Shown here: positions 6,855 through 13,774 of the stretch, piece after piece
Layout of the letters: the number at the start of each line of letters is the position of its first letter
Numbering within the stretch: position 1 is the first letter of the stretch
NCBI GenBank assembly: GCA_004554425.1
Contig: SFMI01000090.1
Coordinates: forward strand, 1 to 13,774
Reading direction: 5' to 3'
Length of the DNA: 13,774 bases
From: Candidatus Saccharimonadota bacterium
Lineage (GTDB): Bacteria > Eremiobacterota > Xenobia > Xenobiales > Xenobiaceae
The notes under the pieces: model-generated
Told to the model about the DNA's origin: nothing
The model's database searches: none
The model's input: the letters and a program-made list of their open reading frames with translations, nothing else
Translations under genes and position numbers: made by a program

Positions 6855-7529
6855 TCTAAGCAAATAGCCGCTATTGAACTTGCACCACAACCTGTTCATA
6901 TAAATGGTTTGATTTTAGCAGCCGGCTTATCCAGCCGCATGGGCGAGCTAAAAATGCTTATGCCTTTGCGTGGCAAGACAGTCCTTGAGAATACTATCGA
7001 TTCCATGTTATTAGCAGGAGTGGAAAAAATTGTCGTAGTGTTAGGCTACCGAGGCCAAGAATTGGAAGATCTTTTACAAAAACGCTACGTAGGCAACCGC
7101 TTCGTTATAGTATACAACGAGCACTATGCTGAAACGGATATGCTCACCTCTTTAAAAATTGGCTTAGCGTCTATGCCAGAGTGTCACGCCTTTTTTCTTT
7201 TGCCAGGCGATATGCCTATGATCGACAAGGGAACTTATCTAAAAATTTTTAAAGCTATGCCACATAAAGGTGATTTTATCGTTTTTCCCCTTTTGCAAGG
7301 TTATCGTAAACATCCACCTTTAGTAGCAGCTTCTTTTATAAAAGAAATTCTTAATTTTAACGGTGAAGACGGATTGCGCGGGTTTTGGCGACTCCATGAA
7401 GAATCTATACACACTGTAAATGTAGATGATTTAGGCTGCTGGACAGATTTAGATACCCGCGACCAATATCAAAAATGTTTGCGTAAAGTTTCAAATAAAA
7501 ATAATGCGACTGACAAAGGAGGAGATTGA
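6852..7529 (+). CDS. mocA: Molybdenum cofactor cytidylyltransferase (MocA/YgfJ type)
   Basis: A 225-residue enzyme predicted to join molybdopterin to CMP, giving the molybdopterin cytosine dinucleotide used by xanthine-dehydrogenase-type enzymes; cytoplasmic. The full active-site set is present: LAAGLSSRMG (22-31) with K34, GDMP (119-122) with metal ligand D120, GEDGLRGF (171-178), and DLDTRDQY near residues 199-206 with the second metal site. The neighbouring regulator has lost these same residues. Translation begins at TTG 6852. Its TGA (7527-7529) touches the ATG of xdhA and the strong xdhA ribosome binding site lies inside its 3' end, so the two are probably translationally coupled and MocA serves the hydroxylases encoded downstream. 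The YgfJ branch of this family is linked with selenium-dependent molybdenum hydroxylases. MobA (GMP transfer) is less likely given the context. Confidence 0.88.
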   Translation: MSKQIAAIELAPQPVHINGLILAAGLSSRMGELKMLMPLRGKTVLENTIDSMLLAGVEKIVVVLGYRGQELEDLLQKRYVGNRFVIVYNEHYAETDMLTSLKIGLASMPECHAFFLLPGDMPMIDKGTYLKIFKAMPHKGDFIVFPLLQGYRKHPPLVAASFIKEILNFNGEDGLRGFWRLHEESIHTVNVDDLGCWTDLDTRDQYQKCLRKVSNKNNATDKGGD

Positions 7530-9653
7530 ATGGAAACCATCTCTCAATCTGTCGTAAAGAAAGATCATGCGCCCAAAATTTCCGGACGCAGCATCTTCGT
7601 GGGAGATATTGACAAACACGGCGTTCTTTGCGGCAAAATACTTCGCTCCAAATATGCTAAAGCTAAATTGCTGGGCGTAAAATTGCCGGAACTTCCAGAC
7701 GGCTACTATTACGTAGACCGTAACGACGTCCCCGGAGACAACAACGTAAATATCGTACGTGACGATACTCCCGTATATGCCCGCGAAACTGTGGAATATA
7801 TCGGCGAGCCTATTGGCATGGTCTGCGGTCCCGACGAAGCGGTTTGCGAAGACATTATAAAAAATACTGAAGTAGAATACGAAGAGCTTGAACCCGTACT
7901 CGATTTACGTAAAGCCGACGAGGCTTTCTTCAATTACGAGTATGGCAAGGGCGATGTCGAAAAAGCCTTCGCGGAAGCCGATAAAGTTTACGAAGAAGAA
8001 TTTGAGACTGGTTACCAGGATCAAACTTATCTCGAGACCCAAGGCATGATGGCCGAACCAGAAGAGGGCGGCAGAATGTACGTCCACGGTTCTATGCAAT
8101 GTGCCTACTATGTGCATGGTGCTATCATGCGCGCTTTAGGTTGCGGCCCGGCTGATGTCCATGTACATCAAGACGTAACCGGTGGCGGCTTCGGAGGTAA
8201 AGAAGCCTTCCCGTCCATTTTGGGATGCCAAGTCGCTGTAGCTGCCAAAGCTATTGGTAAGCCTGTACGTTGTATATTCGGTCGCCGCGAAGATTTAGAG
8301 TTTTCCTCCAAGCGTCACCCTTCCCTTTGCACCTACAAAGTGGCTGTAAAAGACGGTAAAGTTACCGCCATGGACATCGACGTCAAATTCAACGCCGGTG
8401 CCTATACCACACTGTCAGCTGTAGTATTGCAACGCGGCTTGATTTGCGCCGACGGCGTCTATAACATTGAAAACTTACATGTACGTGGACGCGCTTTAAA
8501 GACCAACACAACTCCCAGTGGCGCTTATCGCGGTTTCGGAGCCCCCCAGACTTTCTTTGCCGTAGAAATGATCATGAGCCATATCGCTCGCGATTTGGGT
8601 ATAGATGATTTGAAGTTCAGAGAAGCCCATTTAGTTAAGAAAGGCGATCGTACTTCCACTTCCGGCATGTACCACTTCCCTGTCCCTCTTCCCGAGATGA
8701 TCGAAGAAGTGGATAAAGCTTGCGATTATCGCCGCAAACACGAGGAATATTCCAAGCCTCAAAGCGGACGCTATCGCAAAGGCATAGGCATTTCTATGCA
8801 TTTCCATGGTGCCGGCTTTACCGGCTCTGGCGAGCGCGACTTTATTAAAGCCGTAGTTCGCTTGCGCAAGTATAAAGATGGTACCGTCGAGATTCTGGCT
8901 TGCAACGGTGAAATAGGTCAAGGCTTACGCACGACCTTCCCCAAGATTGTGGCTCATGAGCTCAATTTGCCTTTAAATAAAGTATTCTACGATCACCCAG
9001 ACACTTCACGTGTTCCCGACTCCGGCCCTACCGTAGCTTCTCGCTCCCTCATGGTCGTAGGCGAATTGTTGCGCAAAGCAGCTATCAAGTTGCGCAGTCA
9101 ATGGGAAGACGGTAAAGATCAGATGGTCGAAGAGCGCTTCGTAGAGCCCGACTTCATGATTCCTTTCTATATCGATAAGTTCCAAGGCGACGCTTATCCC
9201 ACTTACGCTTGGGGCGTTCAGGCTATTGAAGTTGAAGTCGATACCTATACAGGTTTAAGCAAGATTTTAGGTGCTTATGCTTCCTTCGATGTAGGTACTC
9301 CCATCGACTACAATATTGTCATGGGCCAAATGGAAGGCGGCTTGTTGCAAGGTATAGGTTACGCTTCTACCGAGTTTATGAATTACGACAATAAAGGACG
9401 CATTCGCAACAACTCCTTCTCCGACTACCTCATTCCCACCAGCGTAGATGTACCCGTACTCAAATGCCAACTTCACGTTGACAAATATCCTGACGGTCCC
9501 TACGGTGCCAAAGGTGCCGGCGAGCTTCCTTTGGTTGGCATTCCCAGCGCTTATGTGGAAGCCCTCGAACAAGCTATGGGCGGCGTGACTCTCAATCACA
9601 TCCCCTTCACTGCCGAAGACACTATTAAGGTGCTTACAAAGGAGAAAGCCTAA
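7530..9653 (+). CDS. xdhA: Xanthine dehydrogenase-type molybdenum-binding subunit
   Basis: A 707-residue catalytic subunit of a three-part molybdenum hydroxylase, which hydroxylates a substrate, probably a purine, with water-derived oxygen. The order is an N-terminal hammerhead domain (about 15-115), then the Mo-cofactor domains. Visible active-site motifs are GGGFGGKE (218-225, E225), GAYRGFGAPQ (331-340, R334), GEIGQG (460-465, Q464) and GAKGAGE with the catalytic base E665. E225 and R334 correspond to bovine xanthine oxidase Glu802 and Arg880, which aldehyde oxidases replace, so a purine-like substrate is inferred. It is shorter than the usual 750-780 residues, mainly in the C-terminal half. 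AAAGGAGG (7515-7522) lies 7 nt before the ATG. xdhC and xdhB follow immediately. Nicotinate- or other heterocycle-hydroxylating relatives remain possible. Confidence 0.92.
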   Translation: METISQSVVKKDHAPKISGRSIFVGDIDKHGVLCGKILRSKYAKAKLLGVKLPELPDGYYYVDRNDVPGDNNVNIVRDDTPVYARETVEYIGEPIGMVCGPDEAVCEDIIKNTEVEYEELEPVLDLRKADEAFFNYEYGKGDVEKAFAEADKVYEEEFETGYQDQTYLETQGMMAEPEEGGRMYVHGSMQCAYYVHGAIMRALGCGPADVHVHQDVTGGGFGGKEAFPSILGCQVAVAAKAIGKPVRCIFGRREDLEFSSKRHPSLCTYKVAVKDGKVTAMDIDVKFNAGAYTTLSAVVLQRGLICADGVYNIENLHVRGRALKTNTTPSGAYRGFGAPQTFFAVEMIMSHIARDLGIDDLKFREAHLVKKGDRTSTSGMYHFPVPLPEMIEEVDKACDYRRKHEEYSKPQSGRYRKGIGISMHFHGAGFTGSGERDFIKAVVRLRKYKDGTVEILACNGEIGQGLRTTFPKIVAHELNLPLNKVFYDHPDTSRVPDSGPTVASRSLMVVGELLRKAAIKLRSQWEDGKDQMVEERFVEPDFMIPFYIDKFQGDAYPTYAWGVQAIEVEVDTYTGLSKILGAYASFDVGTPIDYNIVMGQMEGGLLQGIGYASTEFMNYDNKGRIRNNSFSDYLIPTSVDVPVLKCQLHVDKYPDGPYGAKGAGELPLVGIPSAYVEALEQAMGGVTLNHIPFTAEDTIKVLTKEKA

Positions 9654-9657
9654 TATT

Positions 9658-10131
9658 ATGAACGATATAAGATTCGTCCTGAACGGCAAAGAAGTCGTTT
9701 ACAACGGCTCAGCTACCGACAGATTGCTGGACGTATTGCGTGACACTTATCGCTGCACTTCCGTAAAATGCGGATGCAAAGAAGGTGAATGTGGCGCTTG
9801 TTCAGTTATTTTAGATGGCAAACTCATCAACTCGTGCTGTGTAGCCATGGGCGCTATTAGTGGCAGTACGGTTGTCACTATGGAAGGCTATCGCGAAACC
9901 GAGCGCTTCAAAGTGTTGGATAAGGCTTTCGCCGAGGTTTCCGCTGTACAGTGCGGTTTCTGCACTCCGGGCATGGTTCTGGCTGCCGAGTCCATCCTTT
10001 CGGCTAACCAGCACCCTAGCGAAGAAGAGATTCGCGTCGGCATTTCCGGCAATTTGTGTCGTTGCACCGGTTACAACGCCATAGTTAATGCCGTGAAGAA
10101 TGCCGCTGAAGAAGGAGAAGGCTTATGGTAA
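9658..10131 (+). CDS. xdhC: Xanthine dehydrogenase-type 2Fe-2S subunit
   Basis: The small iron-sulfur subunit, 157 residues, passes electrons from the molybdenum centre to the FAD subunit through two [2Fe-2S] clusters. All eight ligands are present. The plant-ferredoxin-like N-terminal cluster uses C40, C45, C48 and C60 (CGCKEGECGAC). The helical C-terminal cluster uses C99, C102, C134 and C136 (QCGFC and CRC). Length is normal for the family. The ATG follows the xdhA stop by 4 nt; AAAGGAG (9638-9644) lies inside the 3' end of xdhA, 13 nt upstream. Its last codons overlap the xdhB start by 7 nt (ATGGTAA), so translation of the two is likely coupled. Confidence 0.94.
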   Translation: MNDIRFVLNGKEVVYNGSATDRLLDVLRDTYRCTSVKCGCKEGECGACSVILDGKLINSCCVAMGAISGSTVVTMEGYRETERFKVLDKAFAEVSAVQCGFCTPGMVLAAESILSANQHPSEEEIRVGISGNLCRCTGYNAIVNAVKNAAEEGEGLW

Positions 10132-10946
10132 ACGGATACGTTCCCGTCGATTTGCATGCAGCTTTAGACATCAAAGCTAAGCACGATGTAGTTCCTTACG
10201 CGGGCGGAACCGATCTTATGGTCGAAAATCGCACAGGCGTAAACTATCTTTTCTTGGGCAAACTCGATGAGCTGCGCCAAATTAAAGAAGATGAAAATTA
10301 CATCCGTATCGGTGCCGCTGTAACTTTCACCGAAGCGTTGGCTTCCGATTTGGTGCCTCAGCTTATGAAAGAAGCCGTATCTCGCATTGCTGCTCCGGCC
10401 ATTCGCAACGCCGGCACCTTTGGCGGCAATATAGGCAACGGCTCAGCTAAAGCGGATTCCGTACTGATAGAGTTTGTTACCGATGCAAAATTGCGCTTAG
10501 TCAGCTTACGCGGCGAGCGCTTAGTTGATATCGACAAGTTCTACTTAGGGCGCAAAAAGCTCGATTTGGCCGAAGATGAACTTATTGCCGAAGTATTGAT
10601 TCCCAAAGCCGGTCTTGAGAATTACTATTATGAAAAGGTCGGCGGCCGCAACGCCTTGGCCATTTCTCGCGTATCCTTTGCCGGTTTACTCAACCTTGAC
10701 GCAGAAGGCAAAATATGCCGCTTTAGTGCTGCTTTTGGCGCTGTTGCTGATACGGTATTGCGCTTTAAAGAACTTGAAGCTACCATGATTGGCAAAACTT
10801 TAGCTGAAGCTAAAGAGCACAAAGAAGAGCTTCTCAAAGCCTACAGTGAGAAGTTAGTCTTAACTCGCGGCCGCGTTAGTGCTGAGTATCGTAAGACCGT
10901 ATGCCTCAACTTACTGAGTGAGTTTTTACGCAGTCAGGGCATCTAA
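10125..10946 (+). CDS. xdhB: Xanthine dehydrogenase-type FAD-binding subunit
   Basis: A 273-residue FAD subunit that accepts electrons from the 2Fe-2S subunit and hands them to NAD+ or another acceptor. The PCMH-type FAD motifs are visible: AGGTDL (26-31), IRNAGTFGGNIGNGS (93-107) followed by A-D111, and the C-terminal-domain block KVGGRNALAISRV (171-183). Length fits separate-subunit enzymes. No cysteine-rich insertion like that of 4-hydroxybenzoyl-CoA reductase is present. The ATG overlaps the xdhC stop and has AAGGAG just upstream. It is the only FAD subunit in the window, so it may serve both the XdhA-XdhC enzyme and the downstream fusion protein. Confidence 0.92.
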   Translation: MVNGYVPVDLHAALDIKAKHDVVPYAGGTDLMVENRTGVNYLFLGKLDELRQIKEDENYIRIGAAVTFTEALASDLVPQLMKEAVSRIAAPAIRNAGTFGGNIGNGSAKADSVLIEFVTDAKLRLVSLRGERLVDIDKFYLGRKKLDLAEDELIAEVLIPKAGLENYYYEKVGGRNALAISRVSFAGLLNLDAEGKICRFSAAFGAVADTVLRFKELEATMIGKTLAEAKEHKEELLKAYSEKLVLTRGRVSAEYRKTVCLNLLSEFLRSQGI

Positions 10947-10982
10947 TCAATAAGCTGCTTTAAAAAGTTCAGCTACAGATAA

Positions 10983-11018
10983 AAAAATAGAGCGTTCTGC
11001 AAAGGACGCTCTATTTTT
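10983..11018 (+). terminator. Intrinsic terminator or attenuator inside the hydroxylase cluster
   Basis: AAAAATAGAGCGT (10983-10995) pairs perfectly with ACGCTCTATTTTT (11006-11018), with further TC/GG pairing into a loop of about 6 nt, and ends in a T-run. It lies between xdhB and the fused hydroxylase gene, only 39 nt before the latter's ATG. I see no good promoter between the hairpin and that gene, so partial read-through or attenuation is likely. Confidence 0.8.
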
Positions 11019-11056
11019 GAAATTATGAGAACTATTTTTGTTAAGGAGAGCAGCTC

Positions 11057-13627
11057 ATGTTTAAAGTGCTAATCAATGGCAAGGAGTATACCTCGGAGCA
11101 GGACAAAAAGCTACTTGCTTTCCTGCGCGATGATCTCCACTTGACGGCAGCTAAAGATGGATGCAGCGAAGGCGTATGCGGTACATGCACAGTGCTGGTC
11201 GACGGCAAAAAAACTAAAGCGTGTCTAATGGCGCTGAGCCGTTTACAAGGCAAAAAAATTGTCACAGTTGAAGGCATAGCTCCTCAAGAAATGCGCATTT
11301 ATGAGCATTGTTTCGCGCAAGCTGGTGCCGTACAATGTGGTTTTTGTATTCCCGGTATGATAATCTCGGCTAAAAGTTTATTGGATACGAATTTAAATCC
11401 AACCCGCGCTGAGGTCAAACAGGCTATTCGTGGTAATTTGTGCCGTTGCACTGGCTACAAAAAAATAGAAGAAGCCATACTTTTAGCTGCCGAATTTTTC
11501 CGTGAGCACAAAGAAATTCCGCCAGCTCCGACCAGTTTGCACATGGACGAACATGCCAAGCGTATCGACGCTGCCGAAAAAGTAAACGGTTCAGGTCTTT
11601 TTGCCGACGATCTTACTTTCGAAGGTATGGTCTATGCCAAGCCAGTCTATTCCAAGTATCCGCGAGCCCGCATTGATAAAATTGATACACTTAAAGCCCA
11701 AGCCCATCCTCATTGTTTGCGCGTATTGGTAAAAGCCGACGTTCCTTGCAACAAGATCGGTCACATAAAACAAGATTGGGACGTAATTATGGGTGAGGGT
11801 GATATCACCCGTTATATAGGTAACGTCTTAGCCGTTGTAGTTGCTGACAAAAAAGAATATCTCGATGAGTTGTGTTCTTTAGTTGAAGTAGAGTATACCG
11901 AGTTGCCTCCGGTAACTAGTCCTTTTGAAGCTCTGCGCGGTGACGCTCCTTTAATACATCCAGACGGCAACATTATGAGCCGTGCCAACTTAGTTCGCGG
12001 TGACGCCGAAACAGCTATAAAAAATTCTAAATATGTTGTTACTCGCAAATACAAAACTTCTTGGCAAGAACATGGATTTATGGAGCCAGAGTGTTGTGTG
12101 GCTATTCCCGAGGGCCAGGACGGCTTACTTGTCTATACTAGCAGCCAATCAGTCTATGACGTGCAGCGCGAATGTGCACAAATGCTGCAATTGCCAGCAG
12201 AGAAAGTCCACTGCCATGCTCCTTTAGTGGGCGGCGGTTTCGGCGGTAAAGAAGATATGTCAGTGCAGCAGTACGCCGTATTGGCCGCCTGGATATTAAA
12301 AAAACCGGTTAAAGTAAAATATTCACGCCAAGAATCGCTCAATTATCATGTTAAGCGCCATCCTATGGAGATGGAATTCACCACAGCTTGCGATGAAAAC
12401 GGCTACTTAACCGCCATGAAAGCGCTTATTATTGCCGACACTGGCGCTTATGCTTCCTTAGGCGGTCCCGTACTACATAGAGCTTGCACCCACGCAGCCG
12501 GCCCTTACAACTACCAAAATGTCGATATTTTGGGCATGTCAGTTTATACAAATAACGTTGTTTCCGGTGCTTTTCGAGGTTTTGGCGTAGCTCAAAGTTG
12601 TTTTGCCACCGAAATGAATATCAACCTCTTGGCTGAAAAAGTAGGTATCGATCCCTGGGAATTCCGCCGTCGCAATGTGATCAAGCCGGGAGACAAGTTG
12701 CCCAATGGCCAAAAGGCCGATCCCAATACCAATATGGCTGCTTGTTTAGATGCCATTAAAGACATTTATTATGCCAACCCCTACGCTGGTATCGCTTGCG
12801 GATTTAAAAATTCTGGTACGGGTATGGGCAAAAAAGATATTGGTCGCGTGCTTTTATCCATAGAAAATGGCAAAATTCATATTCGCACTTCTGCCGCTTG
12901 TATGGGACAGGGCATCGGTCAGATGGTCTTAACTGAAATTTGTCACGTTTCCAATTTGGATCCAGCGCTCTTTATCTTTGAAAATGCCGACACAGTACGT
13001 ACGCCCAATTCCGGAACTTCTACAGCATCACGCCAGACCGTAGTTACTGGAGAAGCGGCCAGACGCGTGGGAGAAAAGCTCAAGCAGGCTTTAGCCGACG
13101 GACACACCCTTGCAGATTTGGAAGGACGCGAGTTTTTGGGAGAATACTCTGTGCAAACCGATCCTCTGGGAGCTATCAAAGAGAATCCTATAAGTCACGT
13201 TTCCTATTCTTACGGAGCTCAAGTAATTATTCTTAACGACCAAGGACGCATAGAAAAAGCCATTTCCGCCTTCGATGTGGGAGTACCAGTCAACATTCAA
13301 TCAGTAGAAGGCCAAATTGAGGGTGGTATGCTTATGGGTATAGGCTATGGAGTAAGCGAAAAGTTTACTTGCAACGGCGGTTATCCTCAAAGTAAATTCG
13401 GCACTATAGGCTTTATAAGATCTACAGAAGCTCCAGAATTGGAAGTTATTCTTTGCCGTCCTACTAAGGGTGACGAATTGCCTTATTCGTTGGGAGCCAA
13501 AGGTTGTGGCGAATTATGTATGATTCCCACCGCTCCAGCTTGCGCTCATGCCTATTATCGCCTTGATGGTAAATTCCGCCAAAGCTTACCTTTAGAAGAT
13601 ACTCCCTATCGCAGAAGTAAAGGCTAA
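11057..13627 (+). CDS. xdhD: Fused 2Fe-2S / molybdenum-binding hydroxylase (XdhD-like)
   Basis: An 856-residue fusion of the iron-sulfur and molybdenum modules of the xanthine dehydrogenase family. Residues 1-150 carry both [2Fe-2S] clusters (C36, C41, C44, C56; C94, C97, C129, C131). The hammerhead domain is at about 165-275, then the Mo-cofactor part with GGGFGGKE (392-399), GAFRGFGVAQ (R507), MGQGIGQ (Q618) and GAKGCGE with catalytic E819. No FAD module is present. The architecture, without FAD, is like Desulfovibrio aldehyde oxidoreductase and E. coli XdhD (about 956 aa). The length is closer to the selenium-dependent xanthine dehydrogenase fusions of anaerobes. E399 and R507 favour a purine-like substrate; this is inference. 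AAGGAG (11043-11048) lies 8 nt before the ATG. A terminator-like hairpin precedes the gene and another follows it, so its expression may be partly independent of xdhA-C-B. Confidence 0.92.
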   Translation: MFKVLINGKEYTSEQDKKLLAFLRDDLHLTAAKDGCSEGVCGTCTVLVDGKKTKACLMALSRLQGKKIVTVEGIAPQEMRIYEHCFAQAGAVQCGFCIPGMIISAKSLLDTNLNPTRAEVKQAIRGNLCRCTGYKKIEEAILLAAEFFREHKEIPPAPTSLHMDEHAKRIDAAEKVNGSGLFADDLTFEGMVYAKPVYSKYPRARIDKIDTLKAQAHPHCLRVLVKADVPCNKIGHIKQDWDVIMGEGDITRYIGNVLAVVVADKKEYLDELCSLVEVEYTELPPVTSPFEALRGDAPLIHPDGNIMSRANLVRGDAETAIKNSKYVVTRKYKTSWQEHGFMEPECCVAIPEGQDGLLVYTSSQSVYDVQRECAQMLQLPAEKVHCHAPLVGGGFGGKEDMSVQQYAVLAAWILKKPVKVKYSRQESLNYHVKRHPMEMEFTTACDENGYLTAMKALIIADTGAYASLGGPVLHRACTHAAGPYNYQNVDILGMSVYTNNVVSGAFRGFGVAQSCFATEMNINLLAEKVGIDPWEFRRRNVIKPGDKLPNGQKADPNTNMAACLDAIKDIYYANPYAGIACGFKNSGTGMGKKDIGRVLLSIENGKIHIRTSAACMGQGIGQMVLTEICHVSNLDPALFIFENADTVRTPNSGTSTASRQTVVTGEAARRVGEKLKQALADGHTLADLEGREFLGEYSVQTDPLGAIKENPISHVSYSYGAQVIILNDQGRIEKAISAFDVGVPVNIQSVEGQIEGGMLMGIGYGVSEKFTCNGGYPQSKFGTIGFIRSTEAPELEVILCRPTKGDELPYSLGAKGCGELCMIPTAPACAHAYYRLDGKFRQSLPLEDTPYRRSKG

Positions 13628-13648
13628 TTTTACCATTATAAAAGCACT

Positions 13649-13680
13649 AAAGCCGGATTTTCTTCGAAAATCCGGCTTTT
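13649..13680. terminator. Intrinsic terminator after the fused hydroxylase gene
   Basis: AAAGCCGGATTTTC (13649-13662) pairs perfectly over 14 bp with GAAAATCCGGCTTT (13666-13679) around a very short TTC loop, with T-rich sequence following. It also lies past the stop of the convergent partial gene on the minus strand and may serve it weakly. Confidence 0.88.
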
Positions 13681-13682
13681 AT

Positions 13683-13774
13683 TTACTTTATATAAAAATT
13701 GGCATATAAAGAAGTATCATTCAGAGCGGCCAGCATTTGCATAGTTTTTAGCAAATTGCCATCTCCTCCCATAA
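13683..13774 (-). CDS. Partial 3' end of an unidentified convergent gene
   Basis: On the minus strand the frame is open from the window edge to a TAA at 13683-13685, giving 29 visible residues that begin MGGDGNLLKTMQML and end NFYIK. The gene runs off the window, so no family can be assigned. The GGDG is reminiscent of nucleotide-binding loops, but being so close to the C-terminus it is probably meaningless. Support is its convergent placement just past a strong terminator and its ordinary composition. A GGAGGAG sequence on this strand could alternatively start a tiny frame of about 24 codons at a TTG. Confidence 0.35.
   Translation of the reverse strand, partial: MGGDGNLLKTMQMLAALNDTSLYANFYIK

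Noticed and set aside
9267..9689. Minus-strand open frame of 140 codons over the end of xdhA
   Set aside because: It lies opposite well-supported hydroxylase genes in a codon-biased region and shows no recognisable protein feature.
13745..13774. GGDG in the partial minus-strand frame as a kinase nucleotide loop
   Set aside because: It lies about 25 residues from the C-terminus, whereas such loops are N-terminal or central in the kinases that use them.

Overview
The window looks like chromosomal DNA of an anaerobic bacterium. The intergenic DNA is AT-rich. Ribosome binding sites of the AAGGAG type are strong, GTG and TTG starts are used, and hairpin-plus-T-run terminators separate the transcription units. 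A Firmicutes-like (Clostridia or Negativicutes) anaerobe is my best guess, but arginine codons are mostly CGN, no rRNA or other lineage marker is present, and the assignment is weak. I see no tRNA, rRNA, CRISPR array, insertion sequence or phage gene.

Left part (1-5552), housekeeping and unknown genes. A structured, gene-poor stretch (1-383) with a nested inverted repeat, a perfect TATAAT box and a 9-bp palindrome leads into malQ (4-alpha-glucanotransferase). A bidirectional terminator separates malQ from a convergent HAD-family phosphatase. Divergent from the HAD gene is a 613-residue protein with one N-terminal membrane anchor and no recognised family. It converges on a GNAT acetyltransferase across a second bidirectional terminator.

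Right part (5553-13627), a molybdenum-hydroxylase cluster on the + strand. A roughly 290-bp regulatory region with promoter-like elements and a ModE-like half-site comes first. The first gene fuses a degenerate MobA/MocA-type nucleotidyltransferase domain to a ModE-type winged helix. Next is an intact MocA-type cytidylyltransferase (molybdopterin cytosine dinucleotide synthesis), whose stop codon directly abuts the start of xdhA. Then come xdhA (Mo subunit), xdhC (2x[2Fe-2S]) and xdhB (FAD), closely packed. After an internal terminator-like hairpin comes an 856-residue fusion of the 2Fe-2S and Mo-binding modules (XdhD-like, resembling selenium-dependent xanthine dehydrogenase fusions). The inferred logic is that the regulator senses molybdenum or cofactor state, MocA makes the cofactor, and two related hydroxylases, probably purine-type, receive it. 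Only one FAD subunit is encoded here. The last 92 bases hold the apparent 3' end of a convergent minus-strand gene.

The most interesting item is the putative pseudoenzyme-regulator at 5842-6771. Its nucleotidyltransferase domain has lost the nucleotide-loop and metal-site residues that its immediate paralogue keeps, which suggests a sensor domain recruited from a cofactor-maturation enzyme.
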